Shown: one piece after another, positions 8,085 through 16,154 of the stretch
Numbering within the stretch: position 1 is the stretch's first letter
How the letters are laid out: each line of letters starts with the position of its first letter
Assembly (NCBI GenBank): GCA_016936015.1
Contig: JAFGPV010000003.1
Span: 1 to 35,415, forward strand
Source: Pirellulales bacterium
GTDB lineage: Bacteria; Planctomycetota; Planctomycetia; Pirellulales; Thermoguttaceae
DNA length: 35,415 bases
Direction: 5' to 3'
The notes under the pieces: generated by a model
What the model was told of the DNA's origin: nothing
Seen by the model: the letters and a program-made list of their open reading frames with translations, nothing else
Database searches by the model: none
Made by a program: the position numbers and the translations under genes

Positions 8085-8263
8085 GATGAAGGATGAGGGA
8101 TGAAGGATGAAAAAAATAGGAAATAAAAGCCGCTTGCGGCTTAGCAATGACAATGTCAAAACCCGAATGACGAAATGGTGGTGAATGTCAAAACGGCATT
8201 CACTCGTTCCAAAACTGGAGCTTCGGAACCAGGATTCCCTTATCCCTCACCCCTCATCCTTAT
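8085..8263. repeat. GGATGA minisatellite and facing copy between convergent genes
   Basis: A short tandem run of GGATGA/GGGATGA units at 8085-8113 is mirrored by CCCTCACCCCTCATCCTT at about 8243-8260, just before the end of the minus-strand gene. The two could pair as a long-loop hairpin between convergent transcripts. No gene is visible in the interval. Confidence 0.45.
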
Positions 8264-9643
8264 TCAAACCGCCGCCCGGAGCGGCCGGGCGCGTTGGGAG
8301 GCGGTGGCGCAGGCCGTCAGTAGACGCTGCCAATGCTGTGGCGAGCCGGGAGTAAAGCGGCCCAACAGCCGGGGCGTGGCCGTGTTGCTGACCGCCGTCT
8401 GGCTGGCCGGGACCTGGTCGATGGCCAGCAGGGCCAGCACCGCCACGGCGGCCGGCTCGAGGGACGACTCGGCAATAGGCAGGTCATCCATCCGGACCAG
8501 CGGCGCCGGGGCCAGCCGGGCCAACTCGGCCAGCAGGAAACCGTTGTGCACGCCTCCGCCAGCCACCAGGATCTCATCCACCGGCCGGTCGTCGGGCAGG
8601 TGGCGGCGCAGCGCGTCGACAATCATCTCCGCCAGGAAACTCGTGGCCGAGCAGAGCAGGTCCTGGATCGACCAATGCTCCCGCACCGCCCAGGGAAGCG
8701 CCTCGCTGAGGAAGCGTTCGGGACGCACGCCCTGCGGATGCCAACGGGGCGGCGGCGTGGAAAAGTACGGATCGCGAAGCCAGTGGGCGATCAGTTCCGG
8801 AAGACGGCGCCCCTGCACGGCCAGGCGGCCGCCGACGTCGAACGGCTGTTCGCCCTGGGTCAACCGCTGCGTCAGCAAATCCAGCAGCGTCATCCCGGGA
8901 CCGACGTCAAAGGCGACGACCTTGGCGTACGCCCGATCCGCCGAGCCGGCGGGCAGATACGTCAACCGCACCGTCCGTCCCAGGTCCAGAAACACGTCGT
9001 GCCGCAACTGCGAACGGAGCAGGATCCATCGGGCCAACGCAGTCACCGGCCCGCCCTGTCCCCCGAGGACCAGGTCTCGGGCAGGAAAGGCGTCGATCAC
9101 GTTCAGGCCCGTCAACTCGGCCAGCCGCGCCGGATCGCTGAGACTGATGTAACCGATGCCCGATGGAGCGGAATGATCTTTAAAGCGCAGTGGTTTAGCG
9201 GCCGACGGCATGTCGGCCAAGGCGTTGCCGGAAGTCCTGGCCGCCGTGCCGGCGGCCGCTAAACTGTGCCAGTCCCAGATTCCCGGGTCGTGGACCCCCA
9301 CGGCCAGCGCCCGGTTGCCGGGCAGCGGATGCTTGCTGAGCAATTGTTTGACCAGTGTGGCCTGGATTTCGGCCAGTTGCTGCCGGCAGGCCGCCAGGGC
9401 GGCAGGGGATGGATGATGCGCAGCGGTGCCCGACGCGGAAAGCGCCAGGAAAAGGTCCGTGGTCTCCCGAGGAATCACCGTCGTCTCCGCCGCAGCCACC
9501 TCGCCGAGCATTTCGTAGCCCGTACCCAACGCACCGAGCAGGACGGCCGACGCCCGGGTGCACCGCGACGAGACCTCCACGCCGATCACCCACCGCCGCC
9601 CGTCGTCCGCCGACGGCATCTCGGGCCGGAATAACTTGGGCAT
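8264..9643 (-). CDS. Anhydro-N-acetylmuramic acid kinase-like protein (diverged AnmK)
   Basis: 459 residues of the actin-like ATPase/sugar kinase fold. AnmK phosphorylates and opens 1,6-anhydro-MurNAc in peptidoglycan recycling. Recognisable family parts are FPARDLVLGGQGGPV (186-200, with the likely catalytic Asp190), AFDVGPGMTLLDLL (245-258) and EILVAGGGVHNGFLLAEL near the C-terminus. Other hallmark positions have changed: the N-terminal GxMSGTSxDGxD phosphate-binding loop is replaced by IGVEVSSRCTRAS (20-32), and the NxGGIANxT motif by DLGRTVRLTYLP. It may therefore be a diverged enzyme, one with another substrate, or a non-catalytic relative. The ATG at 9643 has no good Shine-Dalgarno. The gene stands alone, convergent with the channel operon. 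Confidence 0.75.
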   Translation of the reverse strand: MPKLFRPEMPSADDGRRWVIGVEVSSRCTRASAVLLGALGTGYEMLGEVAAAETTVIPRETTDLFLALSASGTAAHHPSPAALAACRQQLAEIQATLVKQLLSKHPLPGNRALAVGVHDPGIWDWHSLAAAGTAARTSGNALADMPSAAKPLRFKDHSAPSGIGYISLSDPARLAELTGLNVIDAFPARDLVLGGQGGPVTALARWILLRSQLRHDVFLDLGRTVRLTYLPAGSADRAYAKVVAFDVGPGMTLLDLLTQRLTQGEQPFDVGGRLAVQGRRLPELIAHWLRDPYFSTPPPRWHPQGVRPERFLSEALPWAVREHWSIQDLLCSATSFLAEMIVDALRRHLPDDRPVDEILVAGGGVHNGFLLAELARLAPAPLVRMDDLPIAESSLEPAAVAVLALLAIDQVPASQTAVSNTATPRLLGRFTPGSPQHWQRLLTACATASQRARPLRAAV

Positions 9644-9835
9644 GTTTCGTTGTCGGTTCAGTTAGAACAGAGGAAAACGAAGAGACCCCCTGCATTCTCG
9701 CGGCGGTAGTGTACACTTTTTGCCTAAAACGGTTCAAGAGAAGTTTTTACGGGTAAAATTGTTGTAATTGATTACCGTGCAGGAAATTGCTCTTGATGAA
9801 AGTTGGATTCATCGGGTAAGTTTCTTGGCGTCATG

Positions 9836-10283
9836 GACGCCGAATATCAAGACTGATTGAGGAAAACGGGCATATTCGCGCGGAAAATGCTCAGCTGAAA
9901 GCCACGGTGGACCGGCTCAAACAACGGGTTGATCATTTGACGAACCAAGTTGAAAAGCTGTCGGCCGCTTTGGAAGGGGGCGCACCGTGCCGGAAAACGG
10001 CAGGCCGCGCCGTTTCGCAAACCGAAGCGGAGAGGCAAGCCATTTGTTTACCTATCACGAGTCGATTTTCAATTACCTGCGTCATCCGGGCATGGACGCC
10101 ACCGTCTGGCGCGGCGAGCAGGCGATCCGCTTCGGCGTGGTCAACCGCAAGGTCCGGGGCGGCAACCGTACCTGGCCGGGCGCGGATGTCCAAAGTACGC
10201 TCATGTCCTTCATCCAGACCTGCACCCTGCGCAGCCTCTCGCCCATCCGCTTCCTTGTCCATGCACTGACCGCCACCAAGCGC
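9836..10283 (+). pseudogene. IS66-type transposase remnant (internally deleted, frameshifted)
   Basis: Three plus-strand frames together read as pieces of an IS66-family TnpC. First comes a coiled coil (LIEENGHIRAENAQLKATVD, then DRLKQRVDHLTNQVEKL). Next is KRQAAPFRKPKRRGK, the basic segment after the coiled coil. Last is the C-terminal end: HPGMDATVWRGEQAIRFGVV, then NRKVRGGNRTW and STLMSFIQTC. The central DDE catalytic region is missing and two frame changes occur (about 9975 and 10045). No terminal inverted repeats were found. It cannot be active. Confidence 0.85.
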
Positions 10284-10289
10284 GGTTCT

Positions 10290-10826
10290 CTACTGCTTCA
10301 ACTCGTCTGTAATGAGTTCCCACAGCGCCTCGAGCGCCTGCGGGATGACGCGGACGCCGGCGAGGATGGGCATGAAGTGGGTGTCGCCGTTCCAGCGGGG
10401 GACGACGTGCCAGTGGAGGTGGCCGGGCAGGCCGGCGCCGGCCACCCGGCCGAGGTTCAAGCCGACGTTGAATCCCTGCGGCTCGATCTTCTTTTTCAGA
10501 ATCTCCACCATTCGGCTGAGCGTCTGCATCAGTTCCAGATGGGTCTCTGCGTCGAGTTCTTCCAGCGTTCCCAGGTGCCGCCGCGGGGCGATCAGCAGGT
10601 GCCCGTTGTTGTAGGGATAACGGTTCAGCACCGTGACCGTCAGCGGCCCGCGATGCACCACGTACCGGCCGCGGTCGTCTCCCTCGGGCACGGCCCGACA
10701 GAGAAAGCATTCTGGATCGGCGCCGGTCAGCAGCCTTTCCGTCTCCACGGCGGGTTCTTCAAGCTGCTCGCCCAGGATATAGCCCATCCGCCACGGCGCC
10801 CAAAGTTGTTCAAAATTCACCTGCAT
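10290..10826 (-). CDS. HIT-family nucleotide hydrolase/phosphorylase
   Basis: 178 residues. The N-terminus LWAPWRMGYI and the histidine triad GHLHWHVVPRW (His136, His138, His140) place it in the HIT superfamily, in the branch often annotated as Ap4A phosphorylase-like. Such enzymes split dinucleoside polyphosphates or nucleoside phosphoramidates via the central His. The CFLC pair (40-43) and the distant His84 could bind zinc, as in several HIT proteins. The NNGHLLIAPRRH segment is also typical. The ATG at 10826 follows GGGAGGT a few bases upstream. It is divergent from scpA; its 3' end abuts the IS66 remnant. The exact substrate cannot be told from the sequence. Confidence 0.9.
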   Translation of the reverse strand: MQVNFEQLWAPWRMGYILGEQLEEPAVETERLLTGADPECFLCRAVPEGDDRGRYVVHRGPLTVTVLNRYPYNNGHLLIAPRRHLGTLEELDAETHLELMQTLSRMVEILKKKIEPQGFNVGLNLGRVAGAGLPGHLHWHVVPRWNGDTHFMPILAGVRVIPQALEALWELITDELKQ

Positions 10827-10937
10827 ACCTCCCGGTTGATGGCAAAAAGTCCTTCGACCCCGTGTATAAAATCGGATATCTCCCGAATAAACTGTGAAAT
10901 ATCCACCCTTTGATGGGGTAAGATGAAGTCGTAACGG

Positions 10938-10966
10938 TTATAACGACGAAGAAGGATAAGTATAAT
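10938..10966 (+). promoter_or_regulatory. Promoter-like sequence upstream of scpA
   Basis: A perfect TATAAT (10961-10966) with a weak -35 candidate TTATAA (10938-10943) at 17-base spacing, about 75 bases before the scpA start. The -35 box matches only three of six positions. Confidence 0.4.
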
Positions 10967-11041
10967 AGTTGCTGACCGCCGACCACCGCCGGGGCCGAGG
11001 ACGGCCCGGCTCGCCGACTACCCTCTATTTTTGGACTCTCG

Positions 11042-11812
11042 ATGGATTTCTGCGCCGATTTGAACATCTTTCGCGGGCCGCTGGACTTGCTTTTATACCT
11101 GGTGCGGAAGCACGAGGTCGAAATTACCGACATCCCCATCGCCGAGATCACCGATCAGTATCTTCAATATATCTCCGTCCTCGAGAAAATCGACGTCAGC
11201 GCGGTGGGCGATTTTCTGGCGATGGCCAGCACGCTGATCGAGATCAAGTCGCAGCAGGTCCTGCCGCGGAGCGACGAGATCGAGGACGCCATCGAGGACC
11301 CGCGGCAGGAACTGGTCCGCCGGCTGCTGGAATACAAAAAGTACCGCGACGCGGCCAGCATCCTGGAGGAGCGGAGCCGCCAGTGGCAGCAATGCTATCC
11401 GCGGCTTTCGAGCGACCTGCCCGGTCAGGACCGCAACCTGTCCGAGGAGCCGATCCAGGAGGTCGAGCTGTGGGACCTGGTCAGCGCCTTCAGCCGGATC
11501 GTCCGCGAGTCGGAGGCCATCAAGCCGTCGAGCATCGTTTACGACGACACGCCGATCCACGTCTTCATGGCCCGCATCCACCGCCGGCTGCTGGAACGCG
11601 GTCGATTGACGTTCCGCGAACTGTTCGAGCCGGGAATGCACAAGTCCACGCTGATTGGCATCTTCCTGGCCGTGCTCGAACTGGTCCGCCACCACCACGT
11701 CCACGTCGAGCAAAATACGCTGTTCGGCGAGATCTGGATACTGCCCAACCTCGATCCCTCCGTCGAACCGCCCGATTTCTCGGACGCGGACGACTACGAA
11801 ACCGCTAAGTGA
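11042..11812 (+). CDS. scpA: Segregation and condensation protein A (ScpA)
   Basis: 256 residues. ScpA is the kleisin of the bacterial SMC-ScpA-ScpB condensin, bridging the SMC head and neck to compact and separate chromosomes. The N-terminal IFRGPLDLLLYLVRKHEVEI (9-28) is the family signature, followed by DIPIAEITDQYLQYI and a helical FLAMASTLIEIKSQQVLP segment that contacts the SMC neck. The C-terminal winged-helix part (FRELFEPGMHKSTLIGIFLA, then LELVRHHHVHVEQ and IWILP) contacts the SMC head. Length is normal (230-270). No scpB or smc lies in the window. The metallo-beta-lactamase gene begins 81 bases downstream, after a palindromic GTGGACAG repeat. Confidence 0.95.
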   Translation: MDFCADLNIFRGPLDLLLYLVRKHEVEITDIPIAEITDQYLQYISVLEKIDVSAVGDFLAMASTLIEIKSQQVLPRSDEIEDAIEDPRQELVRRLLEYKKYRDAASILEERSRQWQQCYPRLSSDLPGQDRNLSEEPIQEVELWDLVSAFSRIVRESEAIKPSSIVYDDTPIHVFMARIHRRLLERGRLTFRELFEPGMHKSTLIGIFLAVLELVRHHHVHVEQNTLFGEIWILPNLDPSVEPPDFSDADDYETAK

Positions 11813-11890
11813 GTGGACAGTGGACAGTGGACAGTTGAGCAAACACCGATTACTGTCCACTGCCCACCGTCCACCATCCACCGTCCACTT
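11813..11890. repeat. GGACAGT palindromic repeat between scpA and the next gene
   Basis: Tandem GTGGACA units (about 11815-11836) face CTGTCCACTG..CCGTCCACC units (about 11863-11890), making an imperfect inverted repeat. It is a simple dispersed intergenic element; it may reduce read-through or merely be selfish. In the frame of the downstream gene it is open, but the translation is low-complexity and I do not include it in the protein. Confidence 0.6.
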
Positions 11891-11893
11891 CTC

Positions 11894-12733
11894 ATGATCC
11901 ACAACCTCCCCGTCAAGACGCTGGCCTACAAGGATTTGACGATCGAGGGCTATTCCCGCGCGGCGGTCCAGACGTATTGGCGGATCCCGGAGCTGAAGCT
12001 CGGCTTCGACCTGGGCGCCCAGCCCTGGTCGTTCATGGGCACGCCGGCCTGGTTCATCTCGCACACGCACATGGATCACCTGGCGGCCCTGCCGGTGTAC
12101 GTTGCCCGGCGGCGGATGATGAAAATGGAGCCGCCGGTCATTTACATGCCCGAGCACGCCATCGAGCCGATGCAGCGGATCCTCCGGCTGCTAAGCCGCA
12201 TCGACCGCGGCCGGCTGCCCTGCACGCTGTCGCCGATCAGGCCGGGCGACGAAATCGAACTGAGCCGCGAGCACGTGGTGACGATCTCCCCCACCGTTCA
12301 CACCGTCCCTTCGCTGGGCTTCGTCGTTTGGGAGCGGCGGCGGAAGCTGAAGTCCGAATTCGTCGGGCTGCCCGGCGAGACGATCCGCGACCTCCGGCTG
12401 GGCGGCGCCGAGGTGACGCAGGAGATCCGTCTGCCGCGGGTCGCCTACCTGGGCGACAGCGCCCCCGGCGGCCTGGACGCCTGTCCGGCGATGTTCGAGG
12501 CGGAGGTCCTGATCACCGAGGTCACGTTCGTCGCCCCGCGGCACCGCAAGGAGAAGATCCATAAGTTCGGTCATATCCACCTCGACGACCTGATCGAGCG
12601 CCGCGACCGGTTCCGCAACCACCTGATCATCGCCTCCCACTTCAGCACCCGCTACCACAGCAGCCAGATCCGCGCCCACGTCCACAAGCTGCTGCCCGAC
12701 CTGATGGGCGGCAAGCTCCACCTCTGGATCTGA
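11894..12733 (+). CDS. Metallo-beta-lactamase-fold hydrolase, RNase Z-like
   Basis: 279 residues. HTHMDH (57-62) is the HxHxDH metal motif of the beta-lactamase fold. GDSAPG further on supplies the bridging Asp, and SHFSTRYHSSQIRAHV near the C-terminus supplies the last His, as in tRNase Z/ElaC-type enzymes. Those enzymes cut the 3' trailer of tRNA precursors with two zinc ions. The protein lacks an obvious exosite arm and is shorter than RNase Z (about 305), so another RNA or small ester substrate is possible. The ATG at 11894 was chosen because the codons before it translate the palindromic repeat. A strong hairpin follows the stop. Confidence 0.8.
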   Translation: MIHNLPVKTLAYKDLTIEGYSRAAVQTYWRIPELKLGFDLGAQPWSFMGTPAWFISHTHMDHLAALPVYVARRRMMKMEPPVIYMPEHAIEPMQRILRLLSRIDRGRLPCTLSPIRPGDEIELSREHVVTISPTVHTVPSLGFVVWERRRKLKSEFVGLPGETIRDLRLGGAEVTQEIRLPRVAYLGDSAPGGLDACPAMFEAEVLITEVTFVAPRHRKEKIHKFGHIHLDDLIERRDRFRNHLIIASHFSTRYHSSQIRAHVHKLLPDLMGGKLHLWI

Positions 12734-12783
12734 GATCTCCGAACTCAACCATCAGCGCGCCGGGCCGTCCCCGGCCCCGGCAA

Positions 12784-12880
12784 GTAGGGTGCGTGAAATG
12801 CACCATAAACATCGAGCATCCGTGCATTCAACGCACACTCCACGTCGGGAATTGTTGCGTTTCACGCACCCTACGATTTT
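12784..12880 (+). terminator. 15-bp inverted repeat with T run (possible terminator)
   Basis: GTAGGGTGCGTGAAA (12784-12798) pairs perfectly with TTTCACGCACCCTAC (12860-12874), and a run of six T's follows. The loop is long (61 bases) and contains further partial copies of the arm (TGCACC, GCATTC..GCACAC), so alternative shorter hairpins can form. It starts 51 bases after the stop at 12733 and could end that transcript; the arm looks like a dispersed repeat. Confidence 0.5.
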
Positions 12881-12953
12881 TTCCTGTAGCGTACGTTACG
12901 GCGTATTTTTGACGTTTTCTTGGCAAAATGATGCCACACGGATATCGGATGCG

Positions 12954-13429
12954 CTCTTAAAATCGCCTGTTTTTCGATTATTTGCACAAGAAGGGGTCTA
13001 TTAAACCGTGTTTTTCCGTGTCTTCCGCGAGTTGTAAAACGCAATAATTCCTGAGGTGCGCAAGGGGTGTGCTGAAACGGGTGTGTGGTACGGTGCAAAA
13101 AATAAAAACCATTACCTCTCGCGGCATGGCCGCCCCGATAGCGGAGCTATCGCGGGCACCCGGGAGTTGGTCATCAGAATTCGAAAAATGCACGGTCGAG
13201 CCCCCGGTCGGGCGGTTTTTTGGTTCTTTTGGGGAAGGCGTTGTACAGCGAAATTGGAAAAATCCACGTTTTTTATTGTGGGGCATCCCCTTTCGTGTCC
13301 GGGGCGATGTCGGGCGCATATTTTCCACGCAGTGGGTGGGATGCGATCCGAATTGCCAAACAGCTACAATGTACTAATGTATATTATAGCGAAGCGTCGT
13401 CGATTTGCAAGATTATTTTGGGGCCACTT
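12954..13429 (-). repeat. Long intergenic repeat, copy B (inverted relative to copy A)
   Basis: The reverse complement aligns with 231-730: AAGTGGCCCC, the promoter-like sequence, GCGTGGAAAATATGCGCCC, ACCGTGCATTTTTCGA, GATGACCAACT, the GATAGC-TCC-GCTATC hairpin, and a long near-identical block (TTTCAGCACACCCCTTGCGC and on) to CAGGCGATT. Middle sections differ by several indels, the downstream third is almost indel-free. One base change weakens the bottom of the hairpin stem here (CCCGCGATAGC). No protein frame is consistently kept between copies. Confidence 0.75.
13383..13410 (-). promoter_or_regulatory. Promoter-like sequence in repeat copy B
   Basis: On the minus strand TTGCAA (13405-13410), a 16-base spacer and TATAAT (13383-13388). 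Spacing and -10 box are identical to copy A although the spacer sequence is not. Confidence 0.55.
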
Positions 13430-14088
13430 GTCGGATTGCGGCGGGAGCGGATTTTCTTCCAGGCTGGGGCGACTGCCAAAGAATAATCCGTGTCGTGGCG
13501 AGGTTCGTAGTGGTCAATCATTGCTCCACCGGCGCAGGCTCGGTGGCGGTGGTGGGAGGGGCATTTTTCTCGAAAAGGGCGACTCCTAAAACTTGCTCTA
13601 TACAAACGACTTACGGCGGGTAAAATAGACTTCGACCGCACGGCCCCAAAAAGGGCGCGGGTAATAATGGCGTTGTGGGTCTTGGTGCAACCTCTTTGGG
13701 GATCTGGCGTTCGGGCGGAAATCGAGGCGGGGAATTTGTTCTATAAAAACTGAAAAGAGTTTTCATTGACTTGCGTCGGAGCGAATACAAAATGATTTGC
13801 CACAACCAAGGTTCCTGCAAGAGAATAAGAAGAAACGCATTTCATCCAGCTTGACGTAAGCCGTGATTTCAGTTTGGTAATTACCAACGTGCAACGTGTA
13901 ATTACCAATCGGCAATGCCTCGGAGGGTGAAATAATGGATTTCAAGGCAGAAAGGGACTTACTGAAATCCCCACAAGCCCGGAGAAACCGAAGGATTCCG
14001 TCAATGTGGAATCTTCGACAGCATTAAGGAATGTCCACATCCTTGGTTGTGTCAATTGTCAAGAGTTGACCCCTTTTCCCGTGCCCCA
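13430..14088. other. Intergenic, no supported gene
   Basis: No confident gene. A minus-strand frame at 13763-13945 (60 codons from ATG, open further upstream) encodes PIGNYTLHVGNYQTEITAYV, which contains a repeated GNY-x motif, but has no ribosome binding site and no family I recognise. It may be a gene fragment. Confidence 0.35.
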
Positions 14089-14979
14089 TCACCGACCAAC
14101 CAGCCTCCTGTTTTTACACATTTGCCGTCGCCAAGCATGGACCAAAAGACCGATCGCACCGGTGCCCAGCAGGACGAGGGCGGAAGGTTCGGGCACTTCA
14201 GGTGCGAATGCCAAACGCGTCGGCCTATAAATTGTCGCAAAAGTAGATCGGGTTGCATCTGGAGAAAAGCGGTAGATGTTGCCCGAGAGATAGTCCGTTG
14301 CGAAAAGATTCCCGCTGCTGTCGAACGCTAAGGTACTTGGTCCGTTCAATCCACTGGCGAACGTGGATCGAACACCATCGGGAGTAAACTTGTAGATGTT
14401 GTTCGTCCCATAGTCCGCTTCAAAGAGATTGCCATTATCATCAAAGGCTAAACCTTGTGGGTAGTCTAATCCACTGGCGAAAGTGGATTGTTCGCCGCTC
14501 GGAGTAAATTTAATGATTTTCTCCGATGTCTGATCGGACACGAAGAGATTGCCTTGAGCATCGAACGCCAGGCCCGTTGGCCAACCCAGCCCGCTGGCGA
14601 ATGTGGATCGAGTACCCTCTGCAGTGAACTTGTAGATGTTGCCGGAAAAATGATCAGATTCAAAAAGACAACCATCTTTATCGAAGGCTAAGCAACATGC
14701 GCCGTTTAATCCAACGGCAAAAGTGGAATAGCTGCCATCGGGTGCGAACTTGTAGATTGAATTGGTGATGTAATCGGACTGGAAAAGACTGCCTCTGCTA
14801 TCGAAAGCGAGCCCCTGAACGTTATGGGTTTTCGCGAATGTGGACTGGGCTCCGCTTGAAGAAAATCTGTAAATGGTTCCCCCGTAACTTCCCACGAACA
14901 GATCCGCGCCAAAGACAAATGCTCCGGAGAGGTAGAAGTGGACAAGAAAAATCCAAACCACTGCAAAACGGCGATACAT
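14089..14979 (-). CDS. Exported PEP-CTERM beta-propeller protein
   Basis: 296 residues. An N-terminal hydrophobic signal (about 5-25) is followed by five near-identical 40-residue repeats (46-84, 85-124, 125-164, 165-204, 205-244) of the form STFASGL..P.GLAFD..GNLF..D then IYKFTPDG. A leading half repeat (26-45) and a closing one (245-261) imply a six-bladed NHL/SMP-30-like propeller closed by pairing of its two ends. The C-terminus VPEPSALVLLGTGAIGLLVH followed by WRRQ is a PEP-CTERM sorting signal: the PEP motif, a membrane helix and a basic cluster, cleaved by an exosortase for surface delivery. GAGAGAAAG lies a few bases before the ATG. The gene is isolated among repeats; no exosortase gene is in the window. 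Ligand unknown. Confidence 0.88.
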   Translation of the reverse strand: MYRRFAVVWIFLVHFYLSGAFVFGADLFVGSYGGTIYRFSSSGAQSTFAKTHNVQGLAFDSRGSLFQSDYITNSIYKFAPDGSYSTFAVGLNGACCLAFDKDGCLFESDHFSGNIYKFTAEGTRSTFASGLGWPTGLAFDAQGNLFVSDQTSEKIIKFTPSGEQSTFASGLDYPQGLAFDDNGNLFEADYGTNNIYKFTPDGVRSTFASGLNGPSTLAFDSSGNLFATDYLSGNIYRFSPDATRSTFATIYRPTRLAFAPEVPEPSALVLLGTGAIGLLVHAWRRQMCKNRRLVGR

Positions 14980-15492
14980 GGCAACTTTCTCTCGATAAGG
15001 ATTGATTGTGATAAAATGTCGGCATTCGAGGAATTGGTCAAAGATGATAAATGTCGATTTTCGATTAAGCCCTCATAAAAAAGGTTAAACGAGCCCAAAC
15101 GACGAACATGGAAATGGCCGTCATTTGTTTGGAAACTGGAGAACAACGCAAACTAGAAGATAACCACCACCAAGGCATTTGCCCTCTGATGGAGACCATT
15201 GCGTTCGTAAGAAAGCATCGATGGAAGACCGTCACAAACTTGCTTGCTGAACAACCATCGAATGCCGCGCTGCCTGTCAATGATTTGAAGATATCTACCA
15301 GCGATGATGGTTAGTATAGATACTTTTATCGCGAAGTACAACCGGGAGAAAGAAAAAGATCTATTTGCAAACCGCATGATCCTAAGAGTTCTCCCACCTC
15401 ACCTACCGCGAATTAGTCAAAACTTGATCTGACACTCACCAGCAAATAGAGGGTAAACTGTTTGGAATTCCATAATTCCAGCGAAACCATAC
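14980..15492. other. Intergenic, no supported gene
   Basis: AT-rich. A plus-strand frame at 15108-15314 (68 codons: MEMAVICLETGEQRKLEDNH and on) has no ribosome binding site and no recognised family; I would not call it a gene without homologues. Nothing else was found. Confidence 0.35.
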
Positions 15493-15890
15493 ATAGTTCA
15501 AATTGGTCGTTGATCGAAGAATTCACCACGAAACATATCCCTGAGGGATGGCAGAGGGTAGCCGGGGGTCGGAGCGGAGCGGAGACCTCCGGGAGATGGA
15601 GGGAGAAATATTTGCACCCCGGCGGGGTGCAAGCCAGCGTCTCTGGCAACCCTTCGGGTTGCAGCGCAAAAATTTACTTGCGACCTCTTACCGGAGGTCT
15701 TTGACCTCCGGCTACCGTCTGGCAATCCTCCGGATTGCAAAACAAGTCGACATCAAGATCGAACAGGAGAGGGAATGCCCGGAATGATAATGGCTTCGAT
15801 CTAAAATCTTTTATAAAAATCGGAACACTGATTCGCGCTAATCTCCGCTCATCCGCCGCATCAGCGTAAATCAGTGTAGATTAGTGTTCC
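15493..15890 (+). repeat. Direct repeat block R1
   Basis: About 400 bp that align with R2 (15911-16658). Shared landmarks in order: ATAGTTCAAAT, GAAGAATTC, the GAGGGATGGCAGAGGGT segment, CGGGGGTCGGAGCGG, GACCTCCGGG, one 76-bp TTGCAGCGCAAAAA..GGCAATCCTCCGGA unit (15659-15734), ACAAGTCGACATCAAGATCG, GATCTAAAATCTTTTAT, CGCTCATCCGCCGCATC and TAGTGTTCC. It is built of palindromes such as CCGGAGGTC/GACCTCCGG. Open frames across it are by-products of its repetitive make-up. Confidence 0.8.
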
Positions 15891-16035
15891 GAATTCCGGG
15901 GACAGCAGAGATAATTCAAATAGACTGTTGATTGAAGAATTCCCAAAGAAACACATCCCGGAGGGATGGCAGAGGGTGGCCGGGGGTCGGAGCGGAACGG
16001 AGACCTCCGGGTGATGGGGGGAAGGAAATCATTTG

Positions 16036-16154
16036 TCGGGGTGGCCGGGATAGCGATGGTATTCGGGCGGCGCAGCCGTAGGAGGTGGTCTCCGCTGCAC
16101 GGGACCGCTTGTGCCTTCGGCACCCCGATTGACGAGCAATCGGGGCCACCCGGT
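16036..16154. repeat. Nested palindrome-ended segment inside R2
   Basis: It is absent from R1 at the equivalent point. The ends are inverted (GGGTGGCC..GGCCACCC), and internal hairpins include GTGCCTTCGGCAC and CCCCGATTGACGAGCAATCGGGG-like pairing. It looks like a small non-autonomous insertion. Confidence 0.5.

Noticed and set aside
11813-11893. 27-residue N-terminal extension of the beta-lactamase-fold protein
   Set aside because: It translates the GGACAGT palindrome; the ATG at 11894 begins the conserved part.
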